Assembly: GCA_052144935.1 (NCBI GenBank)
Contig: JBKQPR010000246.1
Coordinates: forward strand, 1 to 49,451
Length of the DNA stretch: 49,451 bases
Direction: 5' to 3'
Origin: JOPF133 sp052144935
GTDB taxonomy: Bacteria; Acidobacteriota; Terriglobia; Bryobacterales; Bryobacteraceae
How positions within the stretch are numbered: position 1 is the stretch's first letter; each line of letters opens with the position of its first letter. Positions 39,548 through 48,475 of this stretch are shown here, piece by piece. The notes under the pieces are model-generated. The model searched no databases. It worked only from the letters and a program-made list of their open reading frames with translations, and was not told the origin of the DNA. A program made the translations under genes and the position numbers.

Positions 39548-40456
39548 TCAGGCTTTGGTGCCGTCGATCTTCTGCCCCGGCAGGGTATACTTCAACTCTC
39601 CCAACCGCAGCCCCGCGAGCGGACCCAGAATGGCCCCCGCGCGCGCCTTCAGGCCGGCTGCGAAGCCGTGGTATTTGCCCAGAAACACCGCCCGCCCAAG
39701 CAGGAAATCGGCCTGCTCCTCGGAGGTGTAGCCATCCTGCCCGTGATGCCGCACGCGCGCCTCGGGCGCCAGCAGAATCTTCTTGGACGCCCGCCGTATC
39801 TGCTCGGCCAAGTCAGCATCGCTGCCGAACTGCCCGTAGCGCTCGTCGATCTGGCGAATCGCCTTGATCACATGCACCCGCACCATCAACGCCGCGCCGC
39901 GCGGGTACTCCACCGCAAACGGTTCCGCGCCCGCCGGCCCGGCAGCCTTCCAGGAGCCATCCGGAGGCAGGCCGCCAAGCTGCGGCGCCGGGCGGCCCTG
40001 CTCATCCACCAGCAGCGGGCACACCGCGGCCGCCTCGGGATGCCGATCCAGCACATCGGCCAGCCGCCGCGCTGCGTCCGGCGCCACTTCGGTGTCCTCA
40101 TGCAGAAAGAACACGTAGGGCGTATCGGCCGCGCGCCAGCCCAGGTTCAGCGCCTTGGTCAACCCGAAGTTCTTGGGCAGCTTGATGAACTGGGCGTTGG
40201 GAAACTCGGCGTCCAGTTGCGCGCTGCCATCCCACGACCCGTTGTCCACCACGATCACCTGCATACGGTCGCGTTCCTCGGAGTTTTCCACCGCCTGCAG
40301 GCAGCGCCGCAGCCACTCCACGCGGTTGAACGACACCACTGCCACCGAGGCGCGCGGCGGCGGCGGCTCCTGCTTCTCCGCCACCTGCGGAGCCGGCTCC
40401 GGCTTTGCCAGCGTGCGCGTCACCGGCTCCCTTACCTTTTTCGACTGGATGGGCAA
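39548..40456 (-). CDS. Family 2 glycosyltransferase
   Basis: About 302 aa. GT-A fold motifs: SVAVVSFNRVEWLRRCLQAV at the nucleotide-binding start, VIVVDNGSWDGS, FIKLPKNFGLTKALNLGW, the D-x-D-like FLHEDTEV and GAALMVRVHVIKAI. It resembles rhamnosyl- and other surface polysaccharide transferases; donor and acceptor unknown. The start is uncertain: TTG 40456 has TATGCT 6 nt upstream, and GTG 40423 follows AGGGAG. It is divergent from the amidohydrolase gene. Confidence 0.85.
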   Translation of the reverse strand: MPIQSKKVREPVTRTLAKPEPAPQVAEKQEPPPPRASVAVVSFNRVEWLRRCLQAVENSEERDRMQVIVVDNGSWDGSAQLDAEFPNAQFIKLPKNFGLTKALNLGWRAADTPYVFFLHEDTEVAPDAARRLADVLDRHPEAAAVCPLLVDEQGRPAPQLGGLPPDGSWKAAGPAGAEPFAVEYPRGAALMVRVHVIKAIRQIDERYGQFGSDADLAEQIRRASKKILLAPEARVRHHGQDGYTSEEQADFLLGRAVFLGKYHGFAAGLKARAGAILGPLAGLRLGELKYTLPGQKIDGTKA

Positions 40457-40527
40457 GCCAATAGCATAACCCGCGGCGCCGCACCGGTGGTATGATTGCG
40501 GCTGATTGCGGGCGACCGCTCCCTCAC

Positions 40528-40548
40528 GGGGCGCCCCGTGGGCCCGGC
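40528..40548 (+). repeat. GC-rich dispersed element in the amidohydrolase 5' region
   Basis: GGGGCGCCCCGTGGGCCCGG lies 5 bp before ATG 40554, between a -10-like TATGAT (40491-40496) and the start codon. If the gene was originally leaderless like its neighbours, this insertion has created a 5' leader with a strong hairpin. Confidence 0.6.
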
Positions 40549-40553
40549 TCTGT

Positions 40554-41822
40554 ATGAAACCAATCCCGATCTGCGCGTTGCTGGCGGCGGCGTGGGGCCT
40601 GGCGCATGCCCAAACCGCGCGCCCCATCGTGCTCCACGCCGCCCGCCTCCTGGATGTGGAAACCGGAAAAATCCTGGCTCCCGGGGAGGTGCTGGTGGAA
40701 GGCCAGCGCATCGCCGCGGCCGGCGCGCCGGTGGCGCATCCCGCCGGCGCCGAAGTCATCGACCTGGGCGACCGCACCCTGCTGCCCGGCCTCATCGACG
40801 CCCATGTCCACCTGTTCCTGCACCCCGGCGCCGAGGACCTGCAGACCGTCGAGGAATCCGTCCCGCAGCGCACCATCATCGCCACGCTGGCCGCCCGCGC
40901 CGACCTGATGGCCGGCTTCACCGCCGAGCGCGACATGGGCACCGAGGGCGCCGGCTCGGCCGATACCGCCGTGCGCAATGCCATCGACCAGGGCCTCATC
41001 CCCGGCCCGCGCCTGCGCATCAGCGGCAACGCCGTGGATATCCTGGGCGGCCACGAAGACGCCAACCATTTCAATCCCGAGCAGCGCGTGCTTTCGAACG
41101 CCACCCGCGCCAACAATGCCGCCGAGCTGGTGGCGGCGATTCGCCAGCAGCTCAAAGAGGGCGCCGATTTCATCAAGGTCTACGAAACCGGCCCCGATGC
41201 GGTGGTGGAGGGCCGCCTGGCGACCAATTACCAGTACACCGAGGCCGAGCTGGCGGCGGCGGTGGCCGAGACCGCGCGCGTGGGCCGGCGCGTGGCCGTA
41301 CACGCCACCGGCGAACCCGGAACCCTGTGGGCCGCGCGCGCCGGGGTGGTCACCATCGACCACGCCTTGCAGCTCTCCGACGAGACCATGCGGACGATGC
41401 ACGAGAAGCAGATCTTCGCCGTGCCTACGTTCACGATTTACGAGTATTTCGCCGAGCATCCCGAGACGCCCGAGGAAGGCGAGCGCGAGCGCGCCCTGAA
41501 CCGCCTGCACGCCGCCGAGTTCCGCAAGCAACTGGCCGCCGGCGTGCCCATCGCCGTGGGCAGCGACGTGGGTCCGTTCCCTCATGGCACGCAGGCCGCG
41601 GAATTCGGATGGCTGGTGAAGTATGGGATGACGGCGCTGGGAGCGATCCAGGCGGGGACGCTGAATGGGGCGAAGGTGCTGGGCTGGCAGGGGCAGATTG
41701 GGGCGCTGAAGGCGGGATACTTTGCGGATGTGATTGCGGTGCCGGGCGATCCTCTGGCGGATATTACCGCGCTGCAGAGGGTGGAGTTTGTGATGAAGGG
41801 CGGGGTGGTTTATAAGAGGTGA
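40554..41822 (+). CDS. Exported metal-dependent amidohydrolase
   Basis: A 422-aa protein with a signal peptide (ICALLAAAWGLAHAQ). Amidohydrolase-superfamily ligands: H84-x-H86 in DAHVHLFLHP, the K in DFIKVYETG that is usually carboxylated, H in AVHATGEP, H in TIDHALQL and D in AVGSDVGPFPHG. The subgroup is imidazolonepropionase/prolidase-like. The substrate is not predictable; exported acidobacterial members are thought to act on cyclic amides or dipeptides. The reading frame is intact. Confidence 0.9.
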   Translation: MKPIPICALLAAAWGLAHAQTARPIVLHAARLLDVETGKILAPGEVLVEGQRIAAAGAPVAHPAGAEVIDLGDRTLLPGLIDAHVHLFLHPGAEDLQTVEESVPQRTIIATLAARADLMAGFTAERDMGTEGAGSADTAVRNAIDQGLIPGPRLRISGNAVDILGGHEDANHFNPEQRVLSNATRANNAAELVAAIRQQLKEGADFIKVYETGPDAVVEGRLATNYQYTEAELAAAVAETARVGRRVAVHATGEPGTLWAARAGVVTIDHALQLSDETMRTMHEKQIFAVPTFTIYEYFAEHPETPEEGERERALNRLHAAEFRKQLAAGVPIAVGSDVGPFPHGTQAAEFGWLVKYGMTALGAIQAGTLNGAKVLGWQGQIGALKAGYFADVIAVPGDPLADITALQRVEFVMKGGVVYKR

Positions 41823-41833
41823 GGCGGGCGGGA

Positions 41834-41976
41834 CGGGACGCCTCCAGCGAGAGGATGTAGGCGCGGCCGGCTTCGTCGCCGGCAACGATGCGGCGGTCAT
41901 CCGCGAACACGCAGCAAAGTGCCGGCGCGTCGCAATGGAAGGTGGCAATGGGCCGGCCTGCGTCCCACCGGATCAT
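41834..41976 (-). pseudogene. C-terminal fragment of a WD40-repeat protein
   Basis: The minus frame reads MIRWDAGRPIATFHCDAPAL, CCVFADDRRIVAGDEAGRAY and ILSLE, the typical last blade and end of large WD40 proteins (often fused to NTPase or TIR modules) of Acidobacteria. The rest of the gene is absent; the metallohydrolase gene ends about 40 bp upstream. It is a remnant left after deletion or insertion. Confidence 0.55.
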
Positions 41977-42016
41977 TGTTGCCGCCCCGCTCCGAGCCGC
42001 TGAACGACGGGCGAAG

Positions 42017-44281
42017 TTACCGCTCGGATTCGCGGATCAGTTGCCGGTAGACGTCGCGGGCATGGTCATATGCCTTGCGCGCTTCGTCCAATTCGGACGG
42101 GGCGATGCGCGGAGCCTTCTGGGTCCAGCACTGGTTCACCGCGTGGAGGCACCACTCGGCGCTGGCGCGGGAGGCGCGCACGGGCTTGCCGCCCACCAGC
42201 ACGAACACGGGGTTGGTGTGGGCCGCGGGAAGGGTGCGCGCCGCGATCCAACTGCTCTCCTTCACGGCGGCCTCGAACTTCAGCTCGTGCACTTTTCCAT
42301 CGGCCAACAGGTTCTGCCGCGCCACGGCCTGCCCATTGACCACGATCTCCACAGGCACCTCGCGAGTGTCGCCGATCCGCGCGCGCTCCACGTCCCAATA
42401 GGGCTTCTGGTCGTACGGGAGCTTGCGAATGGCATCGTTCGGCACTTCGGGCAGGTAGGCCGCCGCGCTGAGCGTCACGATGGCGTTCAGCGGGCCCGCC
42501 GAGCGAATCTCTCCTCCGCCGCTCCCCGCGCTGGCGCCGTTGACGCGGAAGTTCATCAGGTGGGTCTTGCCGTCCGACACGTAGCTGTAGCCGGATTGCA
42601 GGCCTTTCAGCCAACCGAGGTAGCTCATCGGCCCGTCGATCTTGGAGTACGTCCGGCCCATCCCCACGCGGCCGTCATAGATGCACGGGAAATCGGTCTC
42701 TCCGGCGATGCGGGTCCGGAAGCCCACGTTCAGCGTGTGGTACCAGATGTTCAGCTCCCACACGTACGGCGTGTCGACGGCGGAGATGAAGTCCACCGTG
42801 CCCGGATGGGTCACATCGACGATGTACTCGTTGGCGCCAATGCCGTCGAAGCCGGGCATTTCGAGCGACGGAAGCTCCTTGCCGGAAACCTGGAGGCCCC
42901 AGCCCGAATGCGCGAAGCCCACCACCGCGCCTTGGGACTTGGCCCAGCGCAGGATGAGCAGGTCCCACGTGGGCCAGTCCTCGATGCGCCTGGCGCCCGG
43001 ATAGTCCTGCTCCTTGAGGTTCAGCAAGACGAGGTGGCCCGCGTGGCTGGAGGGAAAGCCGGAAACCTCCAGATCGTAGTGCATGATGCGGTCCGGCTTG
43101 GAAAGCGGATGGTCGCTGCCGGAGAAGAACTGCTTCTGGTAATAGTAGTCGGGACCCCAGGTGAGCACGCTGGCGGTGTTCAGAGTCTCGCCCAGGATCT
43201 GGCGGATCATATCCGCCGGCTCCACGCCCTCAGTGGGATTCATGTAGTGCGAGCAGCCCGCGGCGTGGATGTGGTGATCGCCGGAATACCAGCCGTATTG
43301 CGAAGGGTCGATCCAGCGATCGAGCTGGAACGAGAGCTCGTTGGGACCGTCCGCGCCGGCATCGAATTCCCGCGTGTGCGGAATATACTCGGGGCCGCCC
43401 GAGTACTGCACGGTGTAATAGCCGGTGGGCAACTGGACGGTTTCTCCATCGGCCCGGTAGATCTGCGGCTGGAAGAAGAAGTCGGGCGCCAGGCGCTTGG
43501 CGGGCAGCGGGTAGATGCGGTCCAGGCGGTCGCGAATCACAAATGACGCCATGGTGGGCCGTCCCTTCTCGTCCTTGACCCGCATGGTGACGCGGCGCGC
43601 CGGAAGGGCGGTGAAGACGATCATGACGTCGTTGCGGAACCCGATATCCTGGGTTCCTTGCCCCACGTTGAAGGCGATCTTGGCGGAACGCTGGCCGGCG
43701 TCGCGGCTATAGATTTCCAGGATCGCGTACTCCAGCGCCAGCCCGGTGAGGCGCCGGCGCATGGGCGGCTGCTGGTAGAGCGAGATATCGGCCCAGCGCT
43801 CGGCCGAATCGCGCGCGGTGAGCTGCATGGGCGGGGCCGGGTCGCCGCTCGAGCGGATGTAGACGCTCCCGCTGTTGGGGCTCTCCACATTGAGCGGAGC
43901 CGTCACGTGGCCGTTGTTGGCCACTTTGACCAGGAACAGGCGCGTGCCCGCTTCCACCAGTTCCGGCCTGGCGGCGCCCTGCTCCACTTTCACGCGGCTT
44001 TCCGGATTGATGTCCACCGACAGGAGGACGTACGGGTCCAGGACGGCCTGGAGCTGGGCGGCCGCCGCGGCTTCATCGGCATTGCCGATGGCCTCGTTGA
44101 TGCGCCGCTGGCCGGCGGCAGGCAGGGCCTGGCCCAGGTAATTCAGCGCGTCTTCCAACTGGCGCACCTGCTGCGCCAGGGGCTGCAAAGGGATGGGCGC
44201 GGCCGCGGGCGCGGGATGCTGATGCGCAGCTTCCTGCGCGGCCGCGATTCCGGAGAGAATTAACGCGATGGTTAGCTTCAT
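42017..44281 (-). CDS. Exported CehA/McbA-type (PHP-like) metallohydrolase
   Basis: A 754-aa protein with a signal peptide (MKLTIALILSGIAAAQ). An N-terminal His/Pro-rich and helical part precedes beta-rich domains; the catalytic PHP-like domain has GWYSGDHHIHAAGCSHYMNP, FSGSDHPLS, AGHLVLLNLKEQD, VGFAHSGWG and GANEYIVDVTHPG as metal-ligand segments. CehA and McbA hydrolyse carbamate pesticides, but most relatives are phosphoesterases or unknown. ATG 44281 has GGAG at 5-nt spacing. Confidence 0.85.
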   Translation of the reverse strand: MKLTIALILSGIAAAQEAAHQHPAPAAAPIPLQPLAQQVRQLEDALNYLGQALPAAGQRRINEAIGNADEAAAAAQLQAVLDPYVLLSVDINPESRVKVEQGAARPELVEAGTRLFLVKVANNGHVTAPLNVESPNSGSVYIRSSGDPAPPMQLTARDSAERWADISLYQQPPMRRRLTGLALEYAILEIYSRDAGQRSAKIAFNVGQGTQDIGFRNDVMIVFTALPARRVTMRVKDEKGRPTMASFVIRDRLDRIYPLPAKRLAPDFFFQPQIYRADGETVQLPTGYYTVQYSGGPEYIPHTREFDAGADGPNELSFQLDRWIDPSQYGWYSGDHHIHAAGCSHYMNPTEGVEPADMIRQILGETLNTASVLTWGPDYYYQKQFFSGSDHPLSKPDRIMHYDLEVSGFPSSHAGHLVLLNLKEQDYPGARRIEDWPTWDLLILRWAKSQGAVVGFAHSGWGLQVSGKELPSLEMPGFDGIGANEYIVDVTHPGTVDFISAVDTPYVWELNIWYHTLNVGFRTRIAGETDFPCIYDGRVGMGRTYSKIDGPMSYLGWLKGLQSGYSYVSDGKTHLMNFRVNGASAGSGGGEIRSAGPLNAIVTLSAAAYLPEVPNDAIRKLPYDQKPYWDVERARIGDTREVPVEIVVNGQAVARQNLLADGKVHELKFEAAVKESSWIAARTLPAAHTNPVFVLVGGKPVRASRASAEWCLHAVNQCWTQKAPRIAPSELDEARKAYDHARDVYRQLIRESER

Positions 44282-44341
44282 AACGGCTCCGTGGATGCGA
44301 TACCGGCAAGCATACAGCAAAACGCCTGGCCTGCGCAGCAT

Positions 44342-44759
44342 ACAGCGCTCAACCGGCTTGCGGCAACTGGGCGATGGCGCGCCAACCGTCGGTAGTGGGC
44401 CAGTTTGAGGCGACAGGCAGGCGGTCCGCGAACACGACCCGGTTCCCTATTTCTGTAGACGGCGGGTAATGGCGGGGAATCTGGGCCGGACCGTCAAGCT
44501 TCCCACAACGGGACATATGGCTCGCGACGCTCGAATCCGAGCAATCTCCGAGTGGCGCGTGATACGCCCCGAACAGTCGATGGCGCTTGGGAGTCGCCGG
44601 TAAATCCTTCGCGACTAGGGAGGATCTATTGCTCCGAGGGCCGGATTCCGGACCGCCGGCCGGGCCAAAGTACTTCGGCGCTTGGGAAAAGTGACCCGCG
44701 TCTGCTTTCCAAGACCGACCCAGGCGATCTGGCTGGATTTCGGGGAACAGGTAGCTGTA
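44342..44759. other. Intergenic stretch, no gene recognised
   Basis: Between the metallohydrolase start and the decayed TIGR03435 gene. Frames are short and without motifs. The last part may be the downstream flank of the decayed gene. Confidence 0.4.
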
Positions 44760-45319
44760 TCAGTTTTCGGACGGTCTTCCACGTGATCGATGACCAGGAC
44801 CTCGCGGGGACGCTTGGCCCGCTCGAGTCTCAGCCGAGTTTTCCCAGCACGGATCGATCGATGGCGGGGTAAGTTCATCCGAGAGGCCGGTTCCATCGGG
44901 CGCGTACTCCACTTGGAAGTCAAACTGTTCCGTGATTCCCGTCTTGTCAATCACCATGCGGCCAGACAGGCCGAGAGCTTGGGCAAACTGCGCCATGGTC
45001 CCCCCAGGGCAGGTCGGTCTTGGCCACACCAAGGTCTCTCGCCCGGCGGCAATGAGGCCTGCGACAGATCCCTGGGAGTGCAACTCCCTCCGCTCGACGG
45101 TTGGAGTTTGAGGCCGCTCTTGGCCACAGTCAGCGCGTGTATCGGGACTTCTCTGGTTTCGCGATGGAACTTCAGCCGAAACCGCTCTTCAAGGAGTGCT
45201 CGCAGCATGGGCCCGTTGATCATCTCCTTGCTGACGGCATCTCCCGCCTTCGCGCTGATCTGGTAACGGTCGGAATCGATCCAGGCCGGGCCCCCTTCGA
45301 GCACCGCGGTCGGGCCCAC
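44760..45319 (-). pseudogene. TIGR03435 family protein, decayed
   Basis: Pieces of the family run in order on the minus strand but in several frames: AWIDSDRYQISAKAGDAV, MLRALLEERFRLKFHRETRE and VPIHALTVAKSGLKLQPS (one frame), then MAQFAQALGLSGRMVIDKTG and ITEQFDFQVEYAPDGTG (second), then LRLERAKRPREVLVIDHVED (third). The N-terminal signal peptide and FDVASVK block are missing. At least two frameshifts and a truncation by the ArsR promoter region make it non-functional. An intact relative is at 23119-23946. Confidence 0.8.
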
Positions 45320-45336
45320 GGAGTCGCGGTTTCTCT

Positions 45337-45366
45337 ATTGACAATTTAATTTGTCAATGTTCTAAT
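45337..45366 (+). promoter_or_regulatory. Promoter with embedded palindromic operator for the ArsR gene
   Basis: TTGACA (45338-45343) and TCTAAT (45361-45366) are spaced 17 bp. The palindrome ATTGACAA-TTTAAT-TTGTCAAT (45337-45358) covers the -35 and most of the spacer. The -10 ends 6 nt before GTG 45373. An ArsR-type dimer bound here would block polymerase, the usual autoregulation for such genes. Confidence 0.75.
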
Positions 45367-45372
45367 ATTCTC

Positions 45373-45972
45373 GTGCTGGATGTCGAGGTCATACAGTCTC
45401 CGCAGGCCGCCGCCGCCGCGCTCGACCCGGTCCGCGCGCGGCTGCTGGCCGAATTGTCGGAGCCCGCGTCGGCGGCCACCCTGGCCGCGCGTCTCTCCCT
45501 TCCACGCCAAAAAGTGAACTACCACCTGCGCGCCCTGGAGAGCCACCACCTTGTGCGCCCTACCAGCGAACGCAAGTGGGGCGGCATCACCGAGCGCCTG
45601 GTGGAAGCCACCGCGTCGTCTTACGTAGTGTCGCCCGCCGCCATGGGCCCCGCGGCGTCCGACCCTGGGCGCAGCCGCGACCGCCTGTCGGCGGGCTATC
45701 TGATCGCGCTGGCGGCCCGTGTCGTCCGTGAAGTCAGCGAACTCGCCACCCGCGCGCGCGAAACCGGCAAGCGCCTCGCCACGCTCTCGATCGACACCGA
45801 GATCCGCTTCCGCTCGGCCGCCGAGCGCGCGCAATTCAGCAGCGAACTCACCGCCGCGATCACTCAGCTCGCGGCACGTTATCATGACGCTTCCGCCCTG
45901 GGCGGACGCACGCACCGCCTCGTTCTGGTGGCGCACCCGTTACCCCAAAAAAACAAGGAGACCGCAGTATGA
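45373..45972 (+). CDS. ArsR-type winged-helix transcriptional regulator
   Basis: A 199-aa protein. The helix-turn-helix is LDPVRARLLAELSEPASAAT to LSLPRQKVNYHLRALESHHLV; the wing follows at TSERKWGGITERLVEAT. The longer C-terminal part is helical and may bind a ligand. No metal-binding CxC motif is seen, so metal sensing is unlikely. GTG 45373 sits at the promoter; ATGA at 45969-45972 couples it to the SRPBCC gene. ArsR plus SRPBCC pairs are common in soil bacteria. Confidence 0.85.
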   Translation: MLDVEVIQSPQAAAAALDPVRARLLAELSEPASAATLAARLSLPRQKVNYHLRALESHHLVRPTSERKWGGITERLVEATASSYVVSPAAMGPAASDPGRSRDRLSAGYLIALAARVVREVSELATRARETGKRLATLSIDTEIRFRSAAERAQFSSELTAAITQLAARYHDASALGGRTHRLVLVAHPLPQKNKETAV

Positions 45973-46757
45973 GCGTAAAGAAAGAAGCGAACGGACGCCG
46001 TTCGGTGCAGGTGGAAGTGGAAGTACCGGGCACTCCCGAACAGGTGTGGCAAGCAATCGCCACCGGTCCGGGCGTGGACGCATGGTTTGTGCCCACCGAG
46101 ATCGATGGCCGCATCGGCGGCACCGAAACTACCCACTTCGGAGGGGGCATGGACTCCGTCGCCACGATCACCGAATGGGACGCGCCGCGCCGCTACGTGA
46201 AGGAAGGGTCCTGGGGGCCGAACGCGCCCACCGTGGCCACCGAATGGATTGTGGAGGCCCGCGGCGGTGGCACATGCATAGTGCGCGTGGTGCACAGCCT
46301 CTTCGCCGAAACCGATGATTGGGACGATCAACTCACCGGTATCGAATCCGGCTGGCCCTCATTCTTCCGCATTCTGCGGCTGTATCTGGAGCACTTCGCC
46401 GGCCAGCCGAGTTCGCAAATCCAACTCTTAGCCATGCCCGCGGCCTCGGGCGCATGGGAGAAGCTCGCGGGGGCCCTGAATCTCGCGGGGGCAGCGCCGG
46501 GCGAGCGGCGCGATGCGGGCGATGGCGCCCCTCCATTGAGCGGCATCGTGGAGTCAGTCAATGCTGCCGGGAATCCACACACGCTGTTACGCGTCGATCT
46601 GCCCGCTCCGGGTGCGGTGTTTGCCACCGTGTGCCCCGCCGGCGAGAAAGCATTCGTCACAGTGAGCCTCTATCTCTACGGCGACACGGCAGCGGCCGTC
46701 GTGGCGCGCGACCAGTCCGCCTGGACTGCGTGGATGACGAATCTCTTCCCGGCGTAA
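45969..46757 (+). CDS. SRPBCC (AHSA1/START-like) domain protein
   Basis: A 262-aa protein. VEVEVPGTPEQVWQAIATGPGVDAWF and the central EWDAPRRYVKEGSW and ATEWIVEARGGGTCIVRVVHS are the Bet v1/AHSA1 lipid- or ligand-binding cavity signature, with SGWPSFFRILRLYLEHF as the long C-terminal helix. An additional 100-residue C-terminal domain (LSGIVESVNAAGNPHTLLRV to the end) is less familiar. It probably binds a hydrophobic ligand, perhaps the inducer of its operon's ArsR protein. Confidence 0.88.
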   Translation: MSVKKEANGRRSVQVEVEVPGTPEQVWQAIATGPGVDAWFVPTEIDGRIGGTETTHFGGGMDSVATITEWDAPRRYVKEGSWGPNAPTVATEWIVEARGGGTCIVRVVHSLFAETDDWDDQLTGIESGWPSFFRILRLYLEHFAGQPSSQIQLLAMPAASGAWEKLAGALNLAGAAPGERRDAGDGAPPLSGIVESVNAAGNPHTLLRVDLPAPGAVFATVCPAGEKAFVTVSLYLYGDTAAAVVARDQSAWTAWMTNLFPA

Positions 46758-47499
46758 ACCCGGAGGGTCCTCCTTTGGCTGAGCTTTGCACGCCTTATGG
46801 TGCGGAGCTTCAGGCCCCACGGCGTCGGGTTGAAAATTCGAGATGACGTATGCAAGATTGATGAAAAACCTCACCGGCATACAAGGCAGGTTGCACGTAA
46901 CCGGACAGAAATATCTCCGCCAGAAGCTCGAACGGGTCGCGTCAAAACCGTAGGAGTCGCCCCCATCTCACGATGCGCACCTTTGGTGCGGATGGAAAAC
47001 CACCCCGGACGCCTATGGCGTGGATGATATCGCCTGCTCTTCCACTCCCACCAAAGAACCGGCCTTCGGCGTGGATGATGACCCTCTGCACCGCATTCCC
47101 GCTCCCAGTCCCGTTCTCGGCGCGGGTCAGTTCCGTCAACCGCTACTGGGTCACTTTTGCCAAGCACCGAAGCCAAAGTACGAGTCGGCGACGTCCCGCT
47201 CATGTGGATTGCTTCCGGGTTGGCGACAATCCTGGAATGATCGGTAAAGGCTACGCCGATTTGCGTGATCTACCCCTCTAGGAGTAGCCTGGATCGGGAT
47301 CATTCGGAAATTGCCCTGTCATAGCTTCGGATCTCGAAGTCGACCCCTGCCAGCGATATGATTTAGAAGGGCAGGATGGGTGGCCACCAATTTGAGACTT
47401 CGGCCGCAGCAGATCGGCAGATGAACTGGTGGGTCGCCGATACGGACCGACGCAAAGACCGCGGCCTTCGCCCCGATCGAGCACAAGGAGCACACGAAC
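46758..47499. other. Long stretch without recognisable gene
   Basis: About 740 bp. Overlapping short frames occur on both strands but none has a family motif or consistent codon use; a minus-strand piece near 46950-47120 (AVQRVIIHAEGRFFGGSG, IIHAIGVRGGFPSAPKVRI) looks protein-like but I cannot name it. It may be a decayed gene. The last 20 bp contain the AAGGAG site of the VOC gene. Confidence 0.4.
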
Positions 47500-47976
47500 A
47501 TGAAGCCAAAGAACACGATCTGCCTTTGGTTCGACAAAGACGCGCAGGAGGCGGCGCGCTTCTACGCCGTCACCTTCCCGGATAGTAAAGTAACCGCTGT
47601 TCACGAGGCTCCCGGTGACTATCCGGGCGGCAAGAAGGGCGATGTGCTGACGGTGGAGTTCACCGTCCTGGGCATTCCCTGTCTCGGTCTCAACGGCGGC
47701 CCGGCGTTCAGGCACACCGAGGCCTTTTCCTTCCAGATCGCGACGGAGAATCAGGAAGAGACGGACCGTTACTGGAACGCGATCGTCGGCAATGGCGGCA
47801 CGGAAAGCCAGTGCGGTTGGTGCAAGGACCGCTGGGGCCTCTCCTGGCAGATCACCCCGCGCGCGCTAACCGATGGGCTTGCGGCTGGTGGCGGTGAGGC
47901 AAAGCGTGCCTTCGAAGCGATGATGACGATGAAGAAGATCGACATCGCCGCCATCGAGGCAGCGCGGCGAGGCTGA
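47500..47976 (+). CDS. VOC superfamily protein, PhnB-like
   Basis: A 158-aa protein: ICLWFDKDAQEAARFYAVTFPDSKV, GGKKGDVLTVEFTVLGIPCLGLNGGP, FQIATENQEETDRYWNAI and CGWCKDRWGLSWQITP. This is the '3-demethylubiquinone-9 3-methyltransferase domain' (PhnB-like glyoxalase fold) group, whose members are mostly of unknown activity. AAGGAG precedes ATG 47500 at suitable spacing. It appears to be transcribed alone. Confidence 0.9.
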   Translation: MKPKNTICLWFDKDAQEAARFYAVTFPDSKVTAVHEAPGDYPGGKKGDVLTVEFTVLGIPCLGLNGGPAFRHTEAFSFQIATENQEETDRYWNAIVGNGGTESQCGWCKDRWGLSWQITPRALTDGLAAGGGEAKRAFEAMMTMKKIDIAAIEAARRG

Positions 47977-48475
47977 CGTTAACACGCCGAAACGTCCTTA
48001 TTTGTCAGATCACGCGCCATCCGGAACTCGGGCAAGCCGCGCGATTCCGTAGTTCAAGTTGACCGGAAACGCCCGTTGCTGACATTGCTGGCTGCACAGC
48101 GGAATAGATCCTCCCTGACGGCGTAGCGTTTACCGGCGCCGGGCAAATCGTCGGGCCACTCGTACAAAAGCTGGGACGCACATCCCGCGGAGGGATCTTC
48201 CGAATCGCGTTTCCCGGTTGCGCCGTCCGTCGACCGGACTCTGCCGGTCAACCTCCCAGAAGGGGACTTCCGGCCCGGGTTTCCGTCTACCGCACCGCAA
48301 GGCGCCGCCTTCGGATGTCGCGTGAACTAATTCCTTATCCAAAACGCGGTGTCCGCCGCGACATGGCCAATGACGGCACGGGCAGTACGCCGGCAAGTCC
48401 CAGGTCGATGGAGGGCCAATGCCGAAAGGCCCATTGAAAGCGCGCGTGCTTCAGAAACCTGATAGCCTATTGGCA
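47977..48475. other. Intergenic stretch, no gene recognised
   Basis: About 500 bp with interrupted frames. Several CCGGAAAC/GTTTCCGG-like words occur but no clear repeat structure. TAGCCT at 48463-48468 ends 7 nt before ATG 48476 and probably serves the next gene. Confidence 0.4.

Noticed and set aside
39548..41176. 542-aa form of the glycosyltransferase
   Set aside because: The first 240 residues are antisense to the amidohydrolase and show no glycosyltransferase features.
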